From Oscillospiraceae bacterium (GTDB lineage: Bacteria > Bacillota > Clostridia > Oscillospirales > Oscillospiraceae): 64,000 nt of DNA. The notes under the pieces are model-generated. The model was given only the letters and a program-made list of their open reading frames with translations. It was not told where the DNA came from and did not search any database. The position numbers and the translations under genes are program-made. Each line of letters opens with the position of its first letter. Position 1 is the stretch's first letter. Below are positions 58,869-64,000 of this stretch, one piece after another. The stretch covers positions 43,815 through 107,814 of the forward strand of contig SVMM01000013.1 in the NCBI GenBank assembly GCA_015067435.1, read 5' to 3'.

Positions 58869-59765
58869 TTAGTCCTTGAGCCGGTAATGCTCCGCCACGA
58901 AGTTTTTCACGCGCTTGACCGCCGGAGAGAGCGGCCGGTTTTTCATCCAAGAGAAATAGACGACGCGGGAAAACTCGCCGTCCGGATCGGAGATCGGCAG
59001 CACGACGACCTTATTGTTGTCCATCGCCGGCACCTGCGGCAGGATGGACACGCAGAAGCCCAGCGAAACATATTGCAGCGCGGCGTTGCACTCGTGGACG
59101 ACAAACATCGCGTTGGGTGCCTTCTTGTTGCCGTAGTGCAGGAAAATCCTGTCGACGGTCGTGCGCAGGGAGCTTGCCTGATCGAGCAACGACATCGGTT
59201 CGCCGGCAAAGTCCTCGAAGGAAACCTCCTTGCGCTCCGCGAGCGGATGATCCCTTGGAACGGTCAGAAAAAGCTGCTGGCGCATGACCGGCACGGATTC
59301 GACCCACTCGTCGCGGTGCATACAGAACGCGAGGTCAAGGTTGCCGCTTTTGAGCAGGCGCAGTGTGTCGGCGGACGTCGCCTCCGAAAACTGAAAGCGC
59401 AGCTTCTTGTTTTCCTCCATGCCGTACAGCGCCTCCACGACCTCCGGAATAAAGGAGGCGGAGATGGAGTGGAAATAGCCCAGCTTGACAACCTGATATG
59501 CCGCGTCCGTCATCTGGCGCACGGCTTGCGTCCCGTCCGAGAGCGTGGCGAGCGCCGTTTCTACATAAGGTAAGAACTGCTCGCCGTACATCGTCAGGCT
59601 GACGCGCCGGTCCTCCTTTACAAACAGCTTGACGCCCAGTTCCTTTTCCAGCTCGCCTATGGAATAGCTGAGGCTGGGCTGGGCGATGTGCAGCGCCTCC
59701 GCCGCCCTCGTATAGTGCAGCACATGGGCCAGCGTCTGAAAATATTGCAGCTGTGCAAGTGTCAT
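58869..59765 (-). CDS. LysR-family regulator of the aldehyde dehydrogenase/HMGL region
   Basis: A 298-residue LysR-type regulator. The HTH (residues 1-60) contains QLQYFQTLAHVLHYTRAAEALHIAQPSLSYSIGELE-type sequence, here residues 5-40. The effector domain follows (about 90-295) with VKLGYFHSIS and GFCVSILPQVP. AAAGGGGC precedes the ATG at 59765; an upstream in-frame start lacks a site. It diverges from the acylating aldehyde dehydrogenase, with an LTTR-box palindrome in between, and lies 95 bp before the HMGL gene on the same strand. It likely activates the dehydrogenase and perhaps HMGL, with an acyl-CoA or carboxylate as inducer. Confidence 0.9.
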   Translation of the reverse strand: MTLAQLQYFQTLAHVLHYTRAAEALHIAQPSLSYSIGELEKELGVKLFVKEDRRVSLTMYGEQFLPYVETALATLSDGTQAVRQMTDAAYQVVKLGYFHSISASFIPEVVEALYGMEENKKLRFQFSEATSADTLRLLKSGNLDLAFCMHRDEWVESVPVMRQQLFLTVPRDHPLAERKEVSFEDFAGEPMSLLDQASSLRTTVDRIFLHYGNKKAPNAMFVVHECNAALQYVSLGFCVSILPQVPAMDNNKVVVLPISDPDGEFSRVVYFSWMKNRPLSPAVKRVKNFVAEHYRLKD

Positions 59766-59851
59766 TTCATGCCCCTTTCCCATTCCCGTTTGCCATGTAA
59801 CCGATGCATTGTCTGCATTATACACCATGTTCTGCCCGCGCACAAGGGAAA

Positions 59852-59870
59852 TGATAGACGAATTCTATCA
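59852..59870. promoter_or_regulatory. LysR-type (LTTR) box between lysR and the aldehyde dehydrogenase gene
   Basis: TGATAGACGAATTCTATCA has 7-bp arms around a 5-bp core and contains the T-N11-A pattern of LysR sites. It lies about 85 bp upstream of each divergent start. GATAG also repeats at 58850-58857, before the HMGL gene. Confidence 0.65.
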
Positions 59871-59956
59871 CAATCAAAAAATCCGATATTGGACGCGACA
59901 GGCATTTCATAGTACACTATAGTCAATCCAAAATTTTTGAAAAGGAGACTATGACA

Positions 59957-61393
59957 ATGGCAAAAGAAATCACGCCCGAGCAGATTGCAATGATCGATGA
60001 AATGGTAGAGAAGGCCCGCAAGGCCGCGAAGGTTATCGAGACCTACGATCAGGCCACCGTTGACCGCCTGTGCCAGGCTGTCACCGCCGCCGTCTATCCC
60101 CTCAAGGTCTGGGGGCAGCTTTCGGACGAGGCTGTGGATGAGACCCGCCTCGGCGACAAGGTCACCAAGCGCAACAAGCGCAACAAGCTCAAGCTCATCC
60201 TCCGCGAGTGCCTGCGTCATCCCTCTGTCGGCGTCATCGAGACCATCCCCGAGAAGGGTCTCGTGAAGTACGCCAAGCCCGTCGGGGTCATCGGCGTGCT
60301 GGTTCCCACGACCAACCCCTGCCTCACCCCCGCCGGTCAGGCGATCTATGCCATCAAGGCGCGTGACGTCATCATCTGCTCCCCGCATCCCCGCGCTGCG
60401 AAGGTCACCGCGAAGTGCGTCAACCTGATGCGCGACGCCCTCAAGCGCGAAGGCGCCGATCCCGACATCATTCAGGTCATCACCGAGCCGAGCATCTCTG
60501 TTTCCCAGTACCTGATGACCCGCTGCGACCTCGTCATGGCGACCGGCGGCCGTCCGATGGTCAAGTCCGCCTATTCCTCCGGCGTTCCCGCCTACGGTTC
60601 CGGTGCCGGCAACGCGACCGTTATCGTCGACGAGACCGCGAATACGCCCGAGCGTATCCGCGAAGCCGCGATGAACACCCGCATCTCCAAGTGCTCCGAC
60701 TTTGGCTCCGGTTGCTCCTGCGACGGCAACCTCGTCGTCCACGAGTCCGTCTACGACGAGTTCGTCAAGGCGCTGGTCGCCGAGGGCGCGTACCTTGCGA
60801 GCGCCGACGAGGCGGAGAAGATCAAGCTCGTCATGTGGGACGAGACCGGCCACCGTCTGCCCGACACCGTCGCCATCTCCCCGCAGGCTCTCGCCGAGAA
60901 GGCCGGCTTCAGCATCCCCGCCGACCGCAAGTTCATCGCTGTCACCGGCGGCGGCATGGAGGGTATCGGCAAGGAGCACTTCTTCTCCTCCGAAAAGCTC
61001 ACCACCCTGCTCACACTCTTCAAGTATGAGGGCGAGTTCGAGAACGCGCTCGACATGATGCGCGCCATCTTTGAGGTCGGCGGCAAGGGCCACAGCTGCG
61101 GCCTGTACTCCTTCAGCGACGACCACATCCATCGCCTCGGCATGGCCGCGCCAGTCTCGCGCTGCATGATCCGCCAGCCGAACAACCGCGGCAACTCCGG
61201 CTCCGCGTGGAACGGCATGCCCCCGACGTCCTCCATGGGCTGCGGCACCTGGGGCGGCAACATCGTCAGCGAGAACATCACGCTCAAGCACTATATGAAC
61301 ACCACTTGGGTCGCCCGTCCGATCCTGATGGATATGCCCTCCAACGAGGCGCTCTTCGGCGAGTTCTATCAGGAAGACATGGACGTCGAATAA
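59957..61393 (+). CDS. CoA-acylating aldehyde dehydrogenase (EutE/AdhE-N-like)
   Basis: A 478-residue NAD-dependent dehydrogenase that converts an aldehyde plus CoA to acyl-CoA, or the reverse. The layout matches EutE and the AdhE N-domain: VLVPTTNPCLTPAG near residue 115, SPHPRAAKVTAKC near 140, GAGNATVIVDETAN near 215, and the active-site cysteine in FGSGCSCDGNLVVHESVYD near 250. The active-site context differs from the TDNGxICAS form of acetaldehyde enzymes, so the aldehyde may not be acetaldehyde. AGGAG favours the ATG at 59957 over one six bases earlier. It is divergent from LysR. No microcompartment shell genes are present. Confidence 0.87.
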   Translation: MAKEITPEQIAMIDEMVEKARKAAKVIETYDQATVDRLCQAVTAAVYPLKVWGQLSDEAVDETRLGDKVTKRNKRNKLKLILRECLRHPSVGVIETIPEKGLVKYAKPVGVIGVLVPTTNPCLTPAGQAIYAIKARDVIICSPHPRAAKVTAKCVNLMRDALKREGADPDIIQVITEPSISVSQYLMTRCDLVMATGGRPMVKSAYSSGVPAYGSGAGNATVIVDETANTPERIREAAMNTRISKCSDFGSGCSCDGNLVVHESVYDEFVKALVAEGAYLASADEAEKIKLVMWDETGHRLPDTVAISPQALAEKAGFSIPADRKFIAVTGGGMEGIGKEHFFSSEKLTTLLTLFKYEGEFENALDMMRAIFEVGGKGHSCGLYSFSDDHIHRLGMAAPVSRCMIRQPNNRGNSGSAWNGMPPTSSMGCGTWGGNIVSENITLKHYMNTTWVARPILMDMPSNEALFGEFYQEDMDVE

Positions 61394-61574
61394 AAAAGTC
61401 TCCTACACAATCTACACCCCCTGTTTCAAATGCGTTCAAGGCGGACGCCGGTCATCCGGCGCCCGCCTTGAAACACATCTCCGCGCAAAGCAGCTTCCAA
61501 AAGGGGCTTGCGGCGGGAAATACCCGGTGGTATGATATAGTAAATTGAGCAAAATGGATGCGGGGGTGTCGATC

Positions 61575-63812
61575 ATGAAAAACAAAAGACTGTTGTCATC
61601 GGCGCTGGCCCTTGCTCTGGCCTTTTCCGCCACCGCAGTGATCTATACGGCGAAACGGCACGCGGAGTCGGACACGGTGCTGCGTCTTGCGATCCTCACC
61701 GATGTGCACTATCTGTCCTCCGCGCTCGTCACGGAGGCGGGCGACTCTGCCCTGACCAGCGCGGCCGAAGACGAAAACCGGATGATACGGGAATCGGACG
61801 GACTGTTGACGCAGGCGGTCGCGCAGCTCAAGGCATCCAAGGACAAGCCGGATATAATGCTGGTCTGCGGCGATCTGACCAGCAATGGAGAAGCGGAGAA
61901 CGCCAAAGGCGTCGCGGAAAAGCTGAAAGACGCCGAAAAGACGCTGGGCGCAGACATCTATGTCATCAACGGCAACCACGACATCAACAATTCCTATGCC
62001 GCGGATTTCCGCGGCGAAAAGGTCGCCTGCGCGGAACGACTGCTGCCGGGCGGCAGCGGAAACACCAAGGGCTTCCGGGAAATCTTCGCGGAGCTGGGCT
62101 ATGACGACGAAAGCGTTTTCTTCGGCTCCGAGCCGGGAGCCGCGGCGGCCGCGAGCGGTGCACTGTCCTATGTGCGCCGGATCGCCGACGGCGTCACGCT
62201 GATCGCGCTTGACAGCAACATCTATTCCAATGATCTCGGCGCTCGGTATGGAGAGGCGCAGCGTACCGCGGGCGAGATCACGCCGGAGCTGCTGGAATGG
62301 GCGGCGGCGCAGGCCCGGGAAGCCTCGGCGCGCGGTGATTTGGTGCTTGCGATATGCCACCACGCCATTGTCCCCCACTATGACCAGATTCTGGACGGGA
62401 AAAGCGCGGTGCCCGGGTTCGGGGAGACAGCAGACCCGGAAACAACGCTTCTGAACCTTTATTTTTCCGATTATATTGTGAAGGACTGGCGGACGGTGGC
62501 AACCACGCTGGCGGACGCGGGCGTCGCAGCCGTTTTCACCGGACATTCCCATATCAATGACATTGCCGGCTTCACCACGGACAAGGGAAACACGATCTAT
62601 GACATCGAAACCGCCTCACTCTGCGCCTATCCCTGCGCCTACCGGCAGATCAGCGTCACCCGCCACGGCCGCGGCGCGGATCGGAGCTGGTCCTTCGATA
62701 TCCGCACGGAGTACATCCGTTCGCTGACGTGGACAGACCCGGCCACCGGCGAGCAGCGTGAAATTGAGGATCTTCAGGCATACAGCTACGAGCGGCACAG
62801 CCTGACGGCGGAAAAGCTGAACCGCGTCACAGGCAGGCTGCTCCGGCAAACGCTCCACAGCATCGCCCTCTATCACAATTCAGAGTATGGAGACGGCGCG
62901 GAGGGCTGGCTCCGGGATAAGCTGGATCTGCCGCGGACCGTCTCCTGGCTGGAGGCTCTGGAAGCAGCCGCCGCAAAGTGGGACGGCAAGACCGGCACCT
63001 TCCACGTGCTGCTCATGGACATCCCCTATGCCCTCTCCTGCCCCGACGGTACGGATACGCTTCGGATCGACCTCCGGTACGGTCTTGGCAGCGAGCATGA
63101 ATACAGCAACGTCATCACGCTCGATCTGTCCAAGCTCCCCGACGTTATCACCGAAATGACGGATATCCTGACCGAAGAAGCAAAAAAAGCCGAGAACCAG
63201 GAAACGAATTACGAGAGCGACGACACGGAATTTCAGGCGGAGCTCTCCACACTGGCGGGAACGGTCATTGACCGCCTGTTTGATGTGACGCTTGTCGCCC
63301 TGCCGGACGGCAAGCGGGCGGAGAAAGAGGACTGCGCCACGTTGGCGATGATCCTGAGCGATGCTTATCAGGCGCTTTCGATGGGCGATGAGATGAAGGC
63401 AGCGGCAGAAACGGCAGAGCAGCGCCTCGTCTGGCGGGGGCTGCTGACCGGCAGTTCCATGACGGGCGCGGCGAGGGATGCGGTGGAGGCACTGATCGAC
63501 GGGCTGACCGTCGAGGAGGACGAAACCGCCCTGTATCCCGCCCTGTACCGGATGGTCGACCACTCCCTCGACGGTTTTTGCACCGTCGAGCCGGAGGAAA
63601 GCTTCGCAAGCGTTTTCCTCTCACCGTACAGCGGTCTAAAAACGCTGCCTGATGCCTTGAGGGCGGCCAGCCTTGCGACGAAGCTCATCGACGACGAGCT
63701 GCTTCGTCCGCTGACGAGTCAGCTTGAGATCACGGTGCAATATATGACGGAGGAGCACAACACGCCGGAGGATTCCGTCTGGAGCTTCCGGTATGTCCCG
63801 CCAAAGCCCTGA
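61575..63812 (+). CDS. exported calcineurin-like metallophosphoesterase
   Basis: A 745-residue extracytoplasmic phosphoesterase. A signal/anchor segment spans residues 5-25. The dimetal site is complete in the first half: LTDVHYL (Asp, His), VCGDLTSNGE, INGNHDINN, CHHAIVPH and TGHSHINDIAGF (through about residue 335). The second half (about 400-745) has no recognised domain and is helical and acidic. GGGGGTG lies six bases before the ATG at 61575; an upstream TTG is less likely. Substrate unknown; exported clostridial members often act on phosphodiesters or nucleotides. Single gene with a strong terminator. Confidence 0.87.
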   Translation: MKNKRLLSSALALALAFSATAVIYTAKRHAESDTVLRLAILTDVHYLSSALVTEAGDSALTSAAEDENRMIRESDGLLTQAVAQLKASKDKPDIMLVCGDLTSNGEAENAKGVAEKLKDAEKTLGADIYVINGNHDINNSYAADFRGEKVACAERLLPGGSGNTKGFREIFAELGYDDESVFFGSEPGAAAAASGALSYVRRIADGVTLIALDSNIYSNDLGARYGEAQRTAGEITPELLEWAAAQAREASARGDLVLAICHHAIVPHYDQILDGKSAVPGFGETADPETTLLNLYFSDYIVKDWRTVATTLADAGVAAVFTGHSHINDIAGFTTDKGNTIYDIETASLCAYPCAYRQISVTRHGRGADRSWSFDIRTEYIRSLTWTDPATGEQREIEDLQAYSYERHSLTAEKLNRVTGRLLRQTLHSIALYHNSEYGDGAEGWLRDKLDLPRTVSWLEALEAAAAKWDGKTGTFHVLLMDIPYALSCPDGTDTLRIDLRYGLGSEHEYSNVITLDLSKLPDVITEMTDILTEEAKKAENQETNYESDDTEFQAELSTLAGTVIDRLFDVTLVALPDGKRAEKEDCATLAMILSDAYQALSMGDEMKAAAETAEQRLVWRGLLTGSSMTGAARDAVEALIDGLTVEEDETALYPALYRMVDHSLDGFCTVEPEESFASVFLSPYSGLKTLPDALRAASLATKLIDDELLRPLTSQLEITVQYMTEEHNTPEDSVWSFRYVPPKP

Positions 63813-63820
63813 AAATCGAC

Positions 63821-63861
63821 AAAGAGACCGCTGCGAGCAGTATCGCAGCGGTCTCTTTTGT
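63821..63861 (+). terminator. strong rho-independent terminator after the phosphoesterase gene
   Basis: A perfect 16-bp stem (63821-63836 with 63843-63858) and T-run on the plus strand, A-run on the other side, so it works for both convergent genes. Confidence 0.9.
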
Positions 63862-63886
63862 ATGGTCGATTCGCCGGTATCGCGTC

Positions 63887-64000
63887 TTACTTCGCCTTGT
63901 GGCTCTTGGAGTGGCTGGGAGCGACGTACTTGCCGTTCTCCTTCTTCACGAGCTTGCCCTCCTTGACCAGCTCGTTCGGGCTGTAGATGTCGTTGATGTT
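63887..64000 (-). CDS. C-terminal fragment of an unidentified protein (5' end outside window)
   Basis: Thirty-seven codons of a minus-strand gene end with TAA at 63887. The visible tail contains DIYSPNELVKEGKLVKKENG and then ends in a Lys/His/Ser-rich basic stretch, SHSKSHKAK. Codon use matches its neighbours and a terminator lies directly downstream. I cannot name the protein from this fragment. Confidence 0.6.
   Translation of the reverse strand, partial: NINDIYSPNELVKEGKLVKKENGKYVAPSHSKSHKAK

Noticed and set aside
1..64000. CRISPR arrays, rRNA, tRNA and insertion sequences
   Set aside because: Intergenic regions were read for regular spacer-repeat patterns, cloverleaf-like segments and terminal inverted repeats with transposase frames. 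None was found. Subtle RNA genes could still be missed without a covariance-model search.

Overview
The window looks like a GC-rich Clostridia genome, most likely an Oscillospiraceae/Ruminococcaceae-type gut anaerobe. The signs are strong Gram-positive ribosome binding sites, lipoprotein and SLH (S-layer homology) surface proteins, BlaI/M56, BioY, a CBS-DRTGG module of the clostridial pyrophosphatase type, a DUF6017-like RepA, and no outer-membrane genes. I saw no rRNA, tRNA, CRISPR array, transposase, integrase or relaxase. Almost every gene is accessory (transport, catabolism, signalling, cell surface); ribosomal and other core operons are absent.

Layout. 0-8.6 kb: the end of a LysR regulator and an esterase-like hydrolase, then minus-strand units for a TRAP transporter (DctPQM), nucleoside salvage (nucleoside hydrolase, ribokinase-type kinase, GNAT) and CorA. 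8.9-14 kb: a PcrA/UvrD helicase, an SLH-anchored polysaccharide deacetylase, a radical SAM/SPASM protein and a small zinc-ribbon protein that abuts it. 14.1-22.8 kb: a cello-oligosaccharide locus with a GH94 phosphorylase divergent from a LacI regulator, an ABC importer without ATPase, a signal-less GH5 glycosidase and a DJ-1/PfpI protein. Matching palindromic operators flank the divergent promoters. 22.9-25.2 kb: a two-component system.

25.2-31.3 kb is the most unusual part. It starts with a roughly 600-bp AT-rich island full of palindromes. It continues with parA, a ribbon-helix-helix partner, a secreted Sel1-repeat protein, a small protein, a RepA/DUF6017-like initiator with a duplicated winged-helix region, six iteron-like 14-bp repeats, and an XRE regulator. 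Related AT palindromes recur before parA, before the Sel1 gene, after the Sel1 gene and after the XRE gene. This is a plasmid-type partition/replication module. It could be the maintenance locus of a large plasmid or chromid carrying the whole window, or a remnant of an integrated plasmid; the sequence here does not decide.

31.3-64 kb: MATE pump, membrane-anchored GH25 lysozyme, a MoxR/DUF2201-VWA/leucine-rich-repeat/unknown-protein cluster, a GGDEF-EAL protein, an XRE regulator, a CASTOR/POLLUX-type channel, two SLH proteins (one an amidase) around a CDF metal exporter, a hybrid histidine kinase, a BlaI-M56 sensor pair with two operators, an iron alcohol dehydrogenase, Nudix, BioY, and a LysR-controlled region. 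In that region an acylating aldehyde dehydrogenase diverges from LysR, HMG-CoA lyase and a stand-alone CBS-DRTGG-CBS protein. The window ends with a secreted metallophosphoesterase and a fragment of an unidentified minus-strand gene.
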